From Rhodovulum sp. MB263 (GTDB lineage Bacteria > Pseudomonadota > Alphaproteobacteria > Rhodobacterales > Rhodobacteraceae): 64,000 nt of DNA. Both the position numbers and the translations under genes were made by a program. Below, one piece after another: positions 1-9,987 of this stretch; position 1 is the stretch's first letter, and every line of letters starts with the position of its first letter. The DNA lies in contig NZ_CP020384.1 of NCBI RefSeq assembly GCF_002073975.1, positions 2,108,001 to 2,172,000 of the forward strand, written 5' to 3'. Under the pieces are notes generated by a model. It saw nothing but the letters and a program-made list of their open reading frames with translations. It was not told where the DNA came from and made no database searches.

Positions 1-1276
1 TGTTGCCGCCGAAGCGGTTGATCTGGGTCAGCAGGTATTCGCGCTCGAACAGCTCGCGCGCCTCGCGCAGCGGCAGCGTGGCCAGCGCGCCCGCCAGCAC
101 AATCCGCCCCTCCTCGGACGGGCCCTCGGCCTGCATCGGCAGTTCGGTCGCAAGGATCGGATCGGTGCCCTCGCCAAGGATCAGCACCCGCTCGATCACG
201 TTCTTGAGCTGGCGCACATTGCCGGGCCAGGACATGGTCTGCAACAGCGCCTCGGCCTCCTCGCCAAGCGCCCGAAGCGGCAATCCCTGTGTCTTGTTGA
301 ACCCGGCGATGAAATGGCGCGCCAGCTCGGGAATATCCTCGCGCCGCTCGTCGAGCGCCGGCACGTCGATCGGCACCACGTTCAGCCGGTGATAGAGCTC
401 CTCGCGGAAGGTGCCGGCCTGGATCTCCTCGGTCAGATCGCGGGTGGTCGAGGAAATCACGCGGATATCGACCCGCACCTTGTCCGTGCCGCCCGCGCGC
501 TGGAACTGCTGATCGACCAGAACCCGCAGGATCTTCGACTGGGTCCCGAGCGGCATATCGGCCACTTCATCGAAGTAAAGAACCCCGCCATGCGCCTGTT
601 CCAGAAGGCCTTTTTCCACACCGCGCGTCGGGCTCTCGCGGCCGAACAGCACTTCTTCCATGCGCTCGGGCTCGATCGAGGCGGAATTGACCACGACGAA
701 GGGACCCGAGGCGCGGCCGGAATTGGCATGGATGTAACGCGCGGCGACCTCCTTGCCGCAGCCCGACGGGCCTTTCAGCATCACCCGTCCATTCGAGCGT
801 GTGACCTTCTCGAGATTGGATTTCAACAGCTTGAAGGCCGGACTGGACCCGATCATCTCGAATTGCGTCACATCCTTGCGGCGCAGTTCCTGATTCTCGC
901 GCCGGAGCCGCGAGGCCTCCATCGCTCTGCGAATGACGACCAGCAACTGATCGATATTGAAGGGTTTTTCGATGAAATCATAGGCGCCCTGCTTGATCGC
1001 CGCGACCGCGATCTCGATATTTCCATGCCCCGAGATGATGACGATCGGAATATCGGGATTGTCGCGCTTGACCCTCGACAGGATGTCGATCCCGTCCATG
1101 GTGCTGTCCTTGAGCCAGATATCGAGCACCATCAGCGCTGGTGCGGCCGCGTTGATCTCGGCCATGCAGGCATCGGAATTGGCCGCCAGCCGCGTCGTGT
1201 AGCCTTCGTCCTGCAGAATATCCGAGACCAGTTCCCGGATGTCGCGCTCGTCGTCGACGATGAGGATGTCGCCCAT
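1..1276 (-). CDS. ntrX: Nitrogen regulation response regulator NtrX (C-terminus cut by window edge)
   Basis: Response regulator partner of the membrane kinase NtrY. About 425 codons are visible. The receiver domain covers roughly residues 1-120, with DDE near residue 8 and the phospho-acceptor in LVMVLDIWLKD-like context at D52. The AAA+ domain has Walker A GPSGCGKE (about 169-176) and Walker B LYFDEVAD (about 233-240). The loop that carries GAFTGA in sigma54 activators is replaced by sequence around GRESPTRG (about 212-219), so sigma54 contact is not expected. The reading frame runs off position 1 inside the Fis-type DNA-binding domain (RQLKNVIERVL is present upstream). It starts 3 bp after the ntrY stop, so the two are co-transcribed. 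Confidence 0.95.
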   Translation of the reverse strand, partial: MGDILIVDDERDIRELVSDILQDEGYTTRLAANSDACMAEINAAAPALMVLDIWLKDSTMDGIDILSRVKRDNPDIPIVIISGHGNIEIAVAAIKQGAYDFIEKPFNIDQLLVVIRRAMEASRLRRENQELRRKDVTQFEMIGSSPAFKLLKSNLEKVTRSNGRVMLKGPSGCGKEVAARYIHANSGRASGPFVVVNSASIEPERMEEVLFGRESPTRGVEKGLLEQAHGGVLYFDEVADMPLGTQSKILRVLVDQQFQRAGGTDKVRVDIRVISSTTRDLTEEIQAGTFREELYHRLNVVPIDVPALDERREDIPELARHFIAGFNKTQGLPLRALGEEAEALLQTMSWPGNVRQLKNVIERVLILGEGTDPILATELPMQAEGPSEEGRIVLAGALATLPLREARELFEREYLLTQINRFGGN

Positions 1277-1279
1277 GTC

Positions 1280-3577
1280 CTACTCCCCGGTTCCCGCGGT
1301 TGCGGATGTCGTGTCGGTAAGCGCGGGGTCCGCCGCGCGCGGCGCCGGGGCCTTCACAGGACCGACCGGCAACGTGATTTCAGCCAGGGCGCCGCAATGG
1401 GCGCCTTCGGCGAAGGGCTCTGCATCGCGCAGATCGAGCCGTCCGCCATGTTCCTCGATGATCTTCTTGACGATGGGAAGGCCAAGCCCGGTACCGTGAT
1501 CGCGGGTGGTGACATAAGGCTCGAACAGCCGCGAACGGTCCTGCGGAAGGCCGACGCCATTATCTGCGATCAGGATTACCGCATTGCCATCCTCGACCGA
1601 GAAGCTCACCCGGATCTCGGGGGCATATCCCTCTGGCTCTCCCTTTTCCCGAAGACTTTCAATCGCTTCGCCCGCGTTCTTGATGATGTTCGTCAGGGCC
1701 TGGGCGATCATCGTCGCGTCGAGCTCGGCAGGGACAGGTTCCGGCGGAATGTCGGCCGCGAAGGCGACCCCCGGCTGACCTGCTTCCTGCAGCATCACCG
1801 CATCGCGCAGAAGCGCCGTCAGATCGACCGGCTTGCGGTCGGGTTCGGGCATCCGGGCGAATTTGGAAAATTCGTCAACAATCCGGCGCAAGTCATTGGT
1901 CTGACGCACGATCACGTCGGTCATCTGGTCCAGCGCCTCGGCCTGATCGCCGACCGCGCCGCGGAACTTGCGCTTGATCCGTTCGGCCGAGAGCTGGATC
2001 GGGGTCAAGGGGTTCTTGATCTCATGAGCGATCCGGCGCGCCACGTCGCCCCAGGCCGCCATCCGCTGCGCCGTCACCAGATCGGTGACATCGTCGAAGG
2101 CCACGACATAGCCCTCGGCCCCGCCATCGCCGCGCCGGCGCATCGCCATGCGCACCAGCAGATGCTCCATGTTGCCGCCCCGCAGCAGCCGGACCTCTTC
2201 CTGCGCGGTGCCGCGGCGGCTGGCCTTCAGCTTTTCCAGCAATTCGGCGAATTCCGGCACCGCCACGCGCAGCTCCTGGCCCTCGGCCTCGGCCGCATCC
2301 AGCCGCAACAGCGCCAGCGCCGAGCGGTTCAGCACCTCGACCCGGCCTTCGGCATCGAGCCCCATCACCCCCGCCGTCACCGAGGACAGCACGGAATCGA
2401 ACAGCCGCCGCCGCCGCTCGATCTGGCGGGTATTGTCGAGAAGCGCATCGCGCTGCAGCTTGAGCTGCCTTGTCATCTGATTGAACATCCGCCCCAGCAT
2501 CGCGATCTCGTCATCGCTGGTCTCCTCGGGCACCCGCACATCGAGATCGCCCGCGCCGACCCGCTGCGCAGCCCCCGCCAGCCGGCCCACCGGCCGCGAC
2601 AGCCGCTCGGCGAACCACAGCCCCAGCCAGACGGCAGCGAGGATCAGGATCATCGCGAAGCCGAGATAGAGCAGCCCGAATTCGAACAGCACCCGGCCGC
2701 GCTCCTGCTCGAGCTGCTGGTACAGCCGCACCGATTGCTGGGTGTCGTCCAGCAGGTTCAGGATGTCGCCATCGACCGTGCGCGAAATGTAGAGATAACG
2801 GTCGAGATAGCCGTCGAGCCTGATCAGCGCGCGGAACTCGTTGTTGTCCCAGTCCTGGATCACCACCGTCTCGCCGGCACCGGCGCGGACGATCTGCTCG
2901 GGATCCGGGCGTTCGTAGTTGAAGAGATAAGACCGCTCGCCCCGGGCCCGGATCTCGCCCGATCCGTCGATCACATAGGCTTCCTTCAGGCCGCGCTGCA
3001 CCCGCGCCTGGGCCTGGGTCAGGATCTGGCGCATGTCGCCGTCGGACAGGAAGACCGTCGCCTGCCGCGCCGCCGTCAGATAGCCCACCAGCGTATGGGC
3101 ATCGGAGACCAGATCGCGGCGGTGTTCCTCCTCATAGGCCTCGGCCGCGGCCAGCGAGGCCCCGACCACATTGCGCACCCGCTCCGAGAACCAGCCCTCG
3201 AGCCCGATATTGATGGTCAGCCCGGCGAAGATCGCGACCGAGACGGTCGGGATCAGCGCGATCAGCGCAAAGACGCCGGTCAGCCGCAGATGGAGCCGCG
3301 AGCCCGCCGAATGCCGCCGCCTTGCGGCCACCATCCGCGCGATGCGCTGCACGACGAGGGTCGCCACCACCAGCGCATAGACCAGATCGGCCAGCAGCAC
3401 GATCCGCAGCCCGTGCGAGGAGGCCCCCTGATCGAGCGGGCCGAGTGTCAGGAAGGTCAGGACAGCCAGAACCGGGCCAAGCACCACGACGCTCAGCGTG
3501 GCGGCATTGCCCGCCTGGCGCGATCTGCGCAGGCGTAAAAGCCTTTCCAGGGCCAGAAGGCCCTTGGCATGTGTCAC
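1280..3577 (-). CDS. ntrY: Two-component sensor histidine kinase NtrY
   Basis: Membrane-bound sensor kinase, 765 aa, predicted to phosphorylate NtrX in nitrogen and redox signalling. The N-terminal third has several hydrophobic segments (about residues 25-110) and a periplasmic sensor stretch. A further TM segment (LLYLGFAMILILAAVWLGL) is followed by a HAMP region (RLSRPVGRLAGAAQRV), a PAS-like domain (VMGLDAEGRVEVLNRSA), the HisKA box HEIKNPLTPIQLSAERIK with phospho-His at about H518, and an HATPase domain with DNGVGLP and GTGLGLPIVKKI. The start is GTG. It lies 95 bp after ntrC on the same strand and just before ntrX, as in the classic ntrBC-ntrYX cluster of alphaproteobacteria. Confidence 0.96.
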   Translation of the reverse strand: MTHAKGLLALERLLRLRRSRQAGNAATLSVVVLGPVLAVLTFLTLGPLDQGASSHGLRIVLLADLVYALVVATLVVQRIARMVAARRRHSAGSRLHLRLTGVFALIALIPTVSVAIFAGLTINIGLEGWFSERVRNVVGASLAAAEAYEEEHRRDLVSDAHTLVGYLTAARQATVFLSDGDMRQILTQAQARVQRGLKEAYVIDGSGEIRARGERSYLFNYERPDPEQIVRAGAGETVVIQDWDNNEFRALIRLDGYLDRYLYISRTVDGDILNLLDDTQQSVRLYQQLEQERGRVLFEFGLLYLGFAMILILAAVWLGLWFAERLSRPVGRLAGAAQRVGAGDLDVRVPEETSDDEIAMLGRMFNQMTRQLKLQRDALLDNTRQIERRRRLFDSVLSSVTAGVMGLDAEGRVEVLNRSALALLRLDAAEAEGQELRVAVPEFAELLEKLKASRRGTAQEEVRLLRGGNMEHLLVRMAMRRRGDGGAEGYVVAFDDVTDLVTAQRMAAWGDVARRIAHEIKNPLTPIQLSAERIKRKFRGAVGDQAEALDQMTDVIVRQTNDLRRIVDEFSKFARMPEPDRKPVDLTALLRDAVMLQEAGQPGVAFAADIPPEPVPAELDATMIAQALTNIIKNAGEAIESLREKGEPEGYAPEIRVSFSVEDGNAVILIADNGVGLPQDRSRLFEPYVTTRDHGTGLGLPIVKKIIEEHGGRLDLRDAEPFAEGAHCGALAEITLPVGPVKAPAPRAADPALTDTTSATAGTGE

Positions 3578-3672
3578 CGCTCGCCTCGTGTCGTTGCGCC
3601 GCCAGGACGCGGCATCAGCCTCATCGCGCGACCGCCGATCCTATGTCCGGTCGGCCACGCGTTGTTGCCAAT

Positions 3673-5049
3673 TTACATCAACTTGCGACGCCGTGTCACG
3701 CGAATATCGAGATCGGTGATCTTCTTGCGCAAGGTATTGCGGTTGATCCCCAGAAGATCGGCACATTTGGCCTGATTGCCGCCGGTCGCATCCAGCGCGA
3801 TCTCGATCAGCGGCATTTCGACCTCGCGCAGAATACGGGCATAAAGACCGGGCGGCGGCAGCACCCCGCCATGCAGATCGAAATAGCGCCGGAGATGCTT
3901 GGCGATCGAGGCCGACAGCTTCTCGCCGTCGCCGCCGCCGACCAGCGGTTCGATTTCGGGCTGATTGCCCAGAACCGCCTCGACCTCGGCCCGGGTGATC
4001 ACCTCTTCGGGGCTGGTGACGACGAGGCGGCGGATCGTGTGCTCGAGCTGGCGCACATTGCCGGGCCAGCTATAGGCGCGGATCAGATCCATCGCCTCCT
4101 CGGCCAGCCGCCGCGTCGCGGTGCCGTCGCGTTCGGTGCGGCCGAGGAAATGCTCGGCCAGTAGCGGAATGTCATCGACCCGCTCGCGCAGCGACGGCAC
4201 CGCGACGCTGACGCCGCCCAGCCGGTAGAACAGGTCATGACGGAACTGCCCCGCCTCCATCCGCGCCATCAGGTCGGACTGGCTGGTGGCCATCACCCTT
4301 GGGGCGTTGTCGCCGAAACTGTCGAGCATGCGCACGATCCGGCCCTGCGCCTCCTCGCTCAGATCGGCCACCTCGTCGAACAGGATCGAGCCGCCGCGGG
4401 TCCGCGACACCAGCGCCGAGGGACCGTCGATGCCCTCCATGTCGGCGGCGGTCGCGATCACGAAGGGCAGCGAGCGGCGGTCCGAGAAATCGTGGATTGC
4501 GCGGGCGATCAGCGACTTGCCGGTGCCGGATTCGCCGGTGATCAGCACCGGCAGATCGGCATTCATCACCCGCGCCACCAGCCGGTACAACGCCTGCATC
4601 TGCGGCGTGCGCCCGACCAGCGGCAGGTCGTCCTGGGTATCGCCCCCGGTCGGCGGCGCGGTCTCGCGCGGACGGCCGACCCGGCGCTTGGTCTCCAGCG
4701 CGCGCGCCGCCCGCTTCATCAGATCGGGCAGATCGAAGGGCTTGGGCAGATAGTCATAGGCCTCGGCCTCGGCCGCCTGGATCGCCGTCATGATGGTGTT
4801 CTGGGCCGAGATCACGATCACCGGCAGGCCGGGACGCTCCTGCCCGATCTTCGGCAGCATCTCGAGCCCGTTGCCATCGGGCATGATCACGTCCGAGATC
4901 ACCAGATCGCCCTTGCCCTCGCCGACCCAGCGCATCAGCGTGGTCAGGGACGAGGTCGCATGCACCTTGCAGCCCGCCCGGGTCAGGGCCTGGGTCAAAA
5001 CGGTGCGGATCGTGCGGTCGTCATCGGCGACAAGTACGGTTCCGTCCAT
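3673..5049 (-). CDS. ntrC: Nitrogen regulation response regulator NtrC (GAFTGA-less type)
   Basis: Transcriptional activator of nitrogen-assimilation genes, 458 aa. The receiver domain has DD at residues 10-11 and phospho-acceptor D53 ([13 protein letters not shown]). The AAA+ domain has Walker A GESGTGKS (172-179) and Walker [11 protein letters not shown] (221-230). A Fis-type HTH occupies the C-terminus ([20 protein letters not shown]). Between Walker A and B the sequence reads through [10 protein letters not shown] with no GAFTGA motif. In Rhodobacter capsulatus NtrC this same lack goes with activation of sigma70 rather than sigma54 RNA polymerase (established knowledge); I infer the same here. 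The start codon overlaps the ntrB stop by one base, so translation is probably coupled. Confidence 0.96.
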   Translation of the reverse strand: MDGTVLVADDDRTIRTVLTQALTRAGCKVHATSSLTTLMRWVGEGKGDLVISDVIMPDGNGLEMLPKIGQERPGLPVIVISAQNTIMTAIQAAEAEAYDYLPKPFDLPDLMKRAARALETKRRVGRPRETAPPTGGDTQDDLPLVGRTPQMQALYRLVARVMNADLPVLITGESGTGKSLIARAIHDFSDRRSLPFVIATAADMEGIDGPSALVSRTRGGSILFDEVADLSEEAQGRIVRMLDSFGDNAPRVMATSQSDLMARMEAGQFRHDLFYRLGGVSVAVPSLRERVDDIPLLAEHFLGRTERDGTATRRLAEEAMDLIRAYSWPGNVRQLEHTIRRLVVTSPEEVITRAEVEAVLGNQPEIEPLVGGGDGEKLSASIAKHLRRYFDLHGGVLPPPGLYARILREVEMPLIEIALDATGGNQAKCADLLGINRNTLRKKITDLDIRVTRRRKLM

Positions 5050-6128
5050 CAGCTCTCATCCTCTTCGGGTTTCGGGGCAACCGGCAGCGAGACGCGGAAC
5101 ACGGTGCGCCCGGGCACCGAGTCGACCGCGATCCAGCCGCCATGATCGCCGATGATCTTCGAGACCAGCGCAAGCCCCAGCCCGGTGCCGTTCTCGCGCC
5201 CCGAGACGAAGGGCTCGAAGATCTCGGCGGAAATCTCGGGGGGCAGGCCCGGCCCGTCATCGGTGATCTCGACCTGCAGCGGCACCGGCACGCCCGACCC
5301 GTCGGGATGGCGCAGCCGGAGCGACAGATCGTAGAAGGTGCGCAGCCTGATCGTGCCGCCGCGCGGACCGGCCGCCTGTGCGGCATTGGTGATGAGGTTG
5401 GTGAAGACCTGCATCAGCTGATCGGGATCGGCCCAGGTCGGCGGCAGCGAGGGGTCGTATTCCTCGTGGATGGCCATGTTGGCGGCATAGCCGACCGTTG
5501 CCGAGCGGCGCACCCGGTCCAGCACATCGTGGATATTGACCGATTTGCAGGCCGGCGGGCGCAGATTGCCGAATTGCTCGACCTGTTCGAGCAGCTTCAC
5601 GATCCGGCGGCTCTCCTCGACGATCAGATCGGTCATCTCGAGATCGCCATTCGAGAGGTTCATCGACAAGAGCTGCGCTGCCCCGGTAATGCCCGCAAGC
5701 GGGTTCTTGATCTCATGCGCCAGCATCTCGGCCATGCCGATGGCCGACCTGGCGGCCGATTTCACCGAATGCACCCGGCCGAGCCGCCCGGCGATCTCGC
5801 GCGGGCTGACCAGAAGCAGCAGCTGCTCCTCGGCGTCGTTCATCGGCGCCACCTGCACATTGCACAGAACCGGCGGCCTGTTGCCCGCGCTGACATCGAC
5901 ATCGTTGATGAAAAGCGGCGCGCGGTTGGCGCGAACCCGGGCGAAGGCCTCGTCGAGCGGCGCATCGACCGCCAGCCTGTCGAAGACCGGCACCCCGCTC
6001 AGGGTCTTGATCGTGGCATTGACGAACAGCTCGGAGGCCGGGTTGATATTGGTGATCCGGTCATCCGCATCGAGCAGGAAGGCCGGAATGGGCAGCGCGG
6101 TCCAGATCGCGTCCTGATCGAGCGTCAT
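5049..6128 (-). CDS. ntrB: Nitrogen regulation sensor kinase NtrB
   Basis: Cytosolic histidine kinase/phosphatase for NtrC, normally controlled by PII proteins; 359 aa. It has a PAS domain (about residues 8-105, [19 protein letters not shown]), a HisKA domain with [16 protein letters not shown] (phospho-His about H138), an N box ([14 protein letters not shown]) and an ATP lid ([21 protein letters not shown]). No membrane segment is visible, as expected. The gene overlaps dusB by 4 bp (ATGA) upstream and touches ntrC downstream, reproducing the nifR3-ntrB-ntrC operon known from Rhodobacter capsulatus. The N-terminus starts directly at the PAS domain, so the ATG at 6128 is convincing. Confidence 0.96.
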   Translation of the reverse strand: MTLDQDAIWTALPIPAFLLDADDRITNINPASELFVNATIKTLSGVPVFDRLAVDAPLDEAFARVRANRAPLFINDVDVSAGNRPPVLCNVQVAPMNDAEEQLLLLVSPREIAGRLGRVHSVKSAARSAIGMAEMLAHEIKNPLAGITGAAQLLSMNLSNGDLEMTDLIVEESRRIVKLLEQVEQFGNLRPPACKSVNIHDVLDRVRRSATVGYAANMAIHEEYDPSLPPTWADPDQLMQVFTNLITNAAQAAGPRGGTIRLRTFYDLSLRLRHPDGSGVPVPLQVEITDDGPGLPPEISAEIFEPFVSGRENGTGLGLALVSKIIGDHGGWIAVDSVPGRTVFRVSLPVAPKPEEDES

Positions 6129-7108
6129 GCCGCGGCCCTCCGCTCCGAGGCCAGCGCCTCGGGCAGAAGCGCCAGCACCGCCGCCCCGGCCGGCGCCGTC
6201 AGCACCCGGCGGCGCAGGGAGCCGGGCGTGCCCGCACGGTCCATGTACCAGCCCAGATGCTTGCGCGCGACGCGTCCGCCAAGCGCCGCACCGTAAAAGC
6301 CCAGCATGTCCTCGTAATGGCGCGCGACCATCTCGGTCAGCGCCGCCCCCCGGGGCGCGGCGGGCGCCGGACGCCCCGCGATCCGGGCGCCGATCTCGGC
6401 CAGAAGCCAGGGCCGCCCCTGCGCCCCGCGCCCGACCATCACCCCGTCGGCACCCGATTGCGCCAGCGCCGCCGAGGCGGTCTCGCCGCAGACGATATCG
6501 CCATTGGCCACGACCGGCACCGAGACCGCCTCCCTGACCTCGCGGATCGCGCGCCAGTCGGCCCGGCCCCTGTAGAACTGACAGCGGGTGCGGCCATGGA
6601 TGGTGATCATCCGCACCCCCGCCGCCTCGGCCCGGCGTGCAAGATCGGGCGCGTTGCGCAGATCGTCATCCCAGCCCAGCCGCGTCTTCAGCGTGACCGG
6701 CACCGACACTGCCGTCACCACCGCCTCGATCAGCCGCAGGGCCCGGTCGGGATCGCGCATCAGCGCCGAGCCCGACAGCCCTCCGACCACCTTCCTGGCC
6801 GGACAGCCCATGTTGATATCGATGATCCTGGCCCCCTGCTCTTCCACCATCCGTGCCGCCCGCGCCATCCAGTCCGGGTCGCGTCCGGCCAGCTGCACAG
6901 CCGTCGCCTCCTCGCCAAGCCCCAGCGCGGCGCGCTCGCGCACCCCCGGCTTGGCCTGCACCATCTCCTGGCTCGCGACCATCTCGGACACCACCAGACC
7001 GGCCCCGAAGGAGGCAACCAGCCGTCGAAACGGCAAGTCCGTGATGCCCGCCATGGGCGCCAGAAGAACCGGCGGGTCGAGCGTGATGTCTGCCATATGA
7101 ATGGCCAA
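6125..7108 (-). CDS. dusB: tRNA-dihydrouridine synthase DusB (NifR3)
   Basis: FMN-dependent enzyme that reduces uridines in tRNA to dihydrouridine; 327 aa as called. Diagnostic motifs are LLAPMAGITDLPFRR near the N-terminus, the catalytic-cysteine motif DINMGCPARKV (about C102), the TIHGRTRCQFYRG segment and ANGDI. The called start is TTG at 7108, chosen because AAGGA sits 8 bases upstream; the alternative is ATG at 7096, which has no nearby ribosome-binding site. It is the first gene of the ntr operon (historically nifR3), and its stop overlaps the ntrB start. Its promoter should lie in the divergent 7109-7296 spacer shared with ispDF; I see no clear sigma54 site there. Confidence 0.95.
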   Translation of the reverse strand: MAIHMADITLDPPVLLAPMAGITDLPFRRLVASFGAGLVVSEMVASQEMVQAKPGVRERAALGLGEEATAVQLAGRDPDWMARAARMVEEQGARIIDINMGCPARKVVGGLSGSALMRDPDRALRLIEAVVTAVSVPVTLKTRLGWDDDLRNAPDLARRAEAAGVRMITIHGRTRCQFYRGRADWRAIREVREAVSVPVVANGDIVCGETASAALAQSGADGVMVGRGAQGRPWLLAEIGARIAGRPAPAAPRGAALTEMVARHYEDMLGFYGAALGGRVARKHLGWYMDRAGTPGSLRRRVLTAPAGAAVLALLPEALASERRAAA

Positions 7109-7296
7109 TTGATTAATCCTTGTGCATTTGAGATCGATTTAGCTTTCCCACCCCGCAATGGCAATCATCCTGACAGGCTTTGGCCCATCGGAAAATTCAT
7201 TTGCACAAAAATCAAGCACTCATCGCCGCCAGTTTGCCCCATTGCCCCGCAGCACGGGCTTGCCTAAAATCCCGGCGGGCAGCAGGGGGGCGAAAG

Positions 7297-8442
7297 ATGA
7301 CTGTCACGGCGATCATCGTGGCCGCGGGCCGCGGCACCCGGGTCGGGGGCGACAAACCAAAGCAATATCAGAATCTTGCAGGCCGCGCCGTGCTGGCGCG
7401 CACGGTAGAGGCCTTTGCCGCCCATCCCCGGATCGGGGCCATTGTCGTGGTTCTGCGCCCCGAGGATGGCGTACTTTTCGAAACCTCCCTCGCGGGCAGC
7501 ACGGCCCGGGTCACGACCGTTCCGGGCGGCGCCACGCGCGATGCCTCGGTACAGGCGGGCCTGCGCGCCGCGCCCGACGGCACCACGCGGGTGCTGATTC
7601 ACGACGGCGCCCGGCCGCTGGTCGGGGCCGCACTGATCGGGCGGGTGATCGACGCGCTCGATGACAGCCCCGGCGCCGCCCCCGCCCTGCCCGTGACCGA
7701 TGCGCTCTGGCAAGGGCGCGACGGCAAGGTCGAGGCCCCGCATCCGCGCAACGGGCTCTACCGCGCCCAGACGCCGCAGGGCTTTCACCTGCGCGCCATC
7801 CTCGCCGCGCATGAGGCCCATCCGGGCGGCGCCGCCGACGATGTCGAGGTGGCGCTGGCGGCAGGCCTTGACGTGGCCATCGTCGAGGGCGACGAAGACA
7901 ATCTCAAGATCACCCACAAGGTGGATTTCGCCCGCGCAGAGCGGGTCCTGCGGGAGAGAAACATGGACATTCGCACCGGCAACGGCTTTGACGTGCACGC
8001 CTTCTGCGAGGGCGACGGCGTCATTCTCTGCGGCATCAAGGTGCCGCATGACAAGGCGCTGAAGGGCCATTCCGACGCCGATGTCGGCATGCACACGGTC
8101 ACCGACGCGATCTATGGCGCGCTGGCCGAGGGCGATATCGGCCGGCATTTCCCGCCTTCCGATCCGCAATGGAAGGGCGCGGCCAGCGAGATCTTCCTGA
8201 AACATGCGGTCGCGCTGGCGGCCGAGCGGGGCTTCCGGATCTCGAATGTCGATCTGACGCTGATCTGCGAGCGGCCCAAGATCGGCCCCGTCGCCGGCGC
8301 GATGCAGGCCGAGATGGCGCGGCTGATGGGGATGGAAGAGGCCCGCGTCAGCGTCAAGGCCACCACCTCGGAACGGCTGGGCTTCACCGGGCGCGAGGAA
8401 GGGATCGCGGCACTCGCCACGGTGACGCTGGTGGCGCCATGA
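7297..8442 (+). CDS. ispDF: Bifunctional IspD/IspF, MEP isoprenoid pathway
   Basis: Fused 2-C-methyl-D-erythritol 4-phosphate cytidylyltransferase and 2,4-cyclodiphosphate synthase, 381 aa. The IspD half (residues 1 to about 220) opens with the CTP-binding loop [20 protein letters not shown]. The IspF half begins at residue 223 with [14 protein letters not shown], where D232 and H234 are the expected metal ligands, and includes [15 protein letters not shown]. Such fusions are common in alphaproteobacteria. The ATG at 7297 is preceded by a G-rich ribosome-binding site (GGGGGG at 7285-7290); the open frame extends further upstream, but without IspD similarity. The stop overlaps the pgpA start (ATGA), giving an ispDF-pgpA-cinA operon. 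Confidence 0.97.
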   Translation: MTVTAIIVAAGRGTRVGGDKPKQYQNLAGRAVLARTVEAFAAHPRIGAIVVVLRPEDGVLFETSLAGSTARVTTVPGGATRDASVQAGLRAAPDGTTRVLIHDGARPLVGAALIGRVIDALDDSPGAAPALPVTDALWQGRDGKVEAPHPRNGLYRAQTPQGFHLRAILAAHEAHPGGAADDVEVALAAGLDVAIVEGDEDNLKITHKVDFARAERVLRERNMDIRTGNGFDVHAFCEGDGVILCGIKVPHDKALKGHSDADVGMHTVTDAIYGALAEGDIGRHFPPSDPQWKGAASEIFLKHAVALAAERGFRISNVDLTLICERPKIGPVAGAMQAEMARLMGMEEARVSVKATTSERLGFTGREEGIAALATVTLVAP

Positions 8443-8933
8443 GCCTCGCCACGCAGATAGCCACCGTCTTCGGGGTCGGCCGCCTGCGCCCGGCCCCCGG
8501 CACCTGGGGCTCGCTGGCGGCGATCCCCGCATTCTGGGCGCTCGACGTGACCGGCGGGGTCTTCCTGACCGCCCTGGCGACGCTGGCGGTGATCCCGCTC
8601 GGCATCTGGGCGGTGCGCGAGGCGGCGGCGGGCGCGTCCGACCCGGACCGCTCGGAATATGTGATCGACGAGGTCGCGGGGATGTGGATCGCGCTCTTGC
8701 CGGTCTCGTTCGGCGCGGCGGCGGCCGGGGTCGATGCGACCGCGCTCTACCCCGGCTGGATCGCGGCCTTCCTGGGCTTCCGGCTGTTCGACATCTGGAA
8801 ACCGGGACCGATCGGCTTCGCCGACCGGATGAAGACTCCGGTCGGGGTGATGCTCGACGACGTGCTGGCGGGCGCTGCGACGGCGCTTCTGGTGCTTGCG
8901 CTGGCCGCCCTGTCGCATATCTTTCTGATGTGA
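8439..8933 (+). CDS. pgpA: Phosphatidylglycerophosphatase A
   Basis: Membrane enzyme that dephosphorylates phosphatidylglycerophosphate to phosphatidylglycerol; 164 aa. The N-terminal signature [15 protein letters not shown], the acidic active-site region [10 protein letters not shown] and the later [13 protein letters not shown] and [10 protein letters not shown] segments are typical of PgpA. Several hydrophobic stretches are consistent with an integral membrane protein. It overlaps ispDF by 4 bp and is overlapped at its own stop by the GTG start of the CinA-domain gene, so the three are likely one transcript. Confidence 0.94.
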   Translation: MSLATQIATVFGVGRLRPAPGTWGSLAAIPAFWALDVTGGVFLTALATLAVIPLGIWAVREAAAGASDPDRSEYVIDEVAGMWIALLPVSFGAAAAGVDATALYPGWIAAFLGFRLFDIWKPGPIGFADRMKTPVGVMLDDVLAGAATALLVLALAALSHIFLM

Positions 8934-9445
8934 GCGACAAGGCCGCCCCTCTCATCGCCGGGGCCCGCGCCGCGGGCCTGGTGATCGCCACCGCCGAAAG
9001 CTGTACCGGCGGGATGATCTCGGCTGCCATCACCGATGTACCGGGCTCTTCCGCCGTCTTCGACCGGGGCTTCGTCACCTATTCGAATGCCGCCAAGCAG
9101 GCGATGCTGGGGGTTCTGAGCGAAACGCTCGAGGCCCATGGCGCGGTCTCGGAACAGGTCGCGGCCGAAATGGCCTCGGGCGCGCTGGCGCATTCGGCAG
9201 CCGATCTTGCCGTCGCCGTCACCGGCATCGCCGGCCCCGGCGGATCCGAGTTCAAGCCCGAGGGCCGGGTCTGTTTCGGCCTCGCCAGGCGCCGTGCCGA
9301 TGCCGATGCCGTTTCCGGGATCGAGACCCTGACCGAGACCGTTGAATTCGGCGCGCTCGGCCGCGACCGGGTCCGCGCCGCGACCCGCGACCATGCGCTG
9401 GCGCTTTTGCTGGCGGCATTGGGCGCGCAGCGCCCGGCGGGCTGA
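8930..9445 (+). CDS. CinA C-terminal domain protein (nicotinamide-nucleotide amidase type)
   Basis: Stand-alone CinA-C/PncC domain of 171 aa, the family that deamidates nicotinamide mononucleotide to nicotinate mononucleotide for NAD recycling. Family motifs present are [12 protein letters not shown] (about residues 20-31), [14 protein letters not shown] and [10 protein letters not shown]. The start is GTG at 8930, overlapping the pgpA stop by 4 bases (GTGA); no ATG lies at the right place, and the domain begins within 15 residues of this GTG. The N-terminal molybdopterin-binding domain of full-length CinA is absent, as is usual for stand-alone PncC-type proteins. It converges on the next gene with a 17-bp gap. 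Confidence 0.92.
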   Translation: MSDKAAPLIAGARAAGLVIATAESCTGGMISAAITDVPGSSAVFDRGFVTYSNAAKQAMLGVLSETLEAHGAVSEQVAAEMASGALAHSAADLAVAVTGIAGPGGSEFKPEGRVCFGLARRRADADAVSGIETLTETVEFGALGRDRVRAATRDHALALLLAALGAQRPAG

Positions 9446-9462
9446 ACGGCTTTCGGCGGGCC

Positions 9463-9918
9463 TCAGGGGCGCGCGCCGTAAAGCGCCCGCGCCCGGTCCT
9501 CGAAGGCCCGCACGATCCGCTGCATCGCCTCGTTGAAGACCGCGCCGATCACCCCCTGCAGCACCCGGTTCTTAAACTCGAAATCGACGAAGAACTCGAC
9601 CTTGCAGCGATCCCCGGGCAGGTCCTCGAACTTCCAGTGCGACTTGAGGTAGCGGAACGGCCCGTCGAGATACTCGGTATCGATCCGGAAATCCGCCGGC
9701 CAGAGCGTCACCCGGCTGCCGAAGCGTTCGCGGAACACCTTGAACGAGATCACCAGATCGGCCTCCATCAGCTCGTGATCGCCGAAATCCTTGCGCGAGC
9801 GGATGCGCGCGGCTGCGGTCCAGGGCAGGAATTGCGGGTAGGACGCGACATCGGCCACCAGATCGTACATCTGCTGGGCGGTGTAAGGCATCTCGCGGTT
9901 TTCCGAATGGCGCGGCAT
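9463..9918 (-). CDS. COQ10/RatA-like START-domain protein
   Basis: Polyketide cyclase/START fold protein of 151 aa. It resembles the alphaproteobacterial homologue of COQ10, a ubiquinone-binding chaperone for respiration, and is often annotated RatA-like toxin. Visible hallmarks are [20 protein letters not shown] near the N-terminus, [15 protein letters not shown] in the middle and [18 protein letters not shown] near the C-terminus. No partner antitoxin gene is adjacent, so the toxin name should not be taken literally. The ATG at 9918 places the domain start about ten residues in, as in homologues. Confidence 0.88.
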   Translation of the reverse strand: MPRHSENREMPYTAQQMYDLVADVASYPQFLPWTAAARIRSRKDFGDHELMEADLVISFKVFRERFGSRVTLWPADFRIDTEYLDGPFRYLKSHWKFEDLPGDRCKVEFFVDFEFKNRVLQGVIGAVFNEAMQRIVRAFEDRARALYGARP

Positions 9919-9987
9919 GGGATCCCGTTCGCTGCTGACAATGGGACGCCATTTCTGCTAGAAGCCCGGCAAAATCAAGGGGGTCCC

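Noticed and set aside
314-3538. A 1074-codon open frame on the plus strand opposite ntrX/ntrY
   Set aside because: Composition artefact of the GC-rich antisense strand; the minus strand carries complete two-component proteins.
7109-7296. Possible sigma54 (-24/-12) promoter for dusB-ntrBC
   Set aside because: TGGC and TTGC elements are present but the spacing is wrong for a GG-N10-GC promoter on either strand.
9463-9918. RatA toxin of a toxin-antitoxin pair
   Set aside because: No RatB-like partner is adjacent. The protein fits the COQ10-type START family, so a toxin role is not supported.
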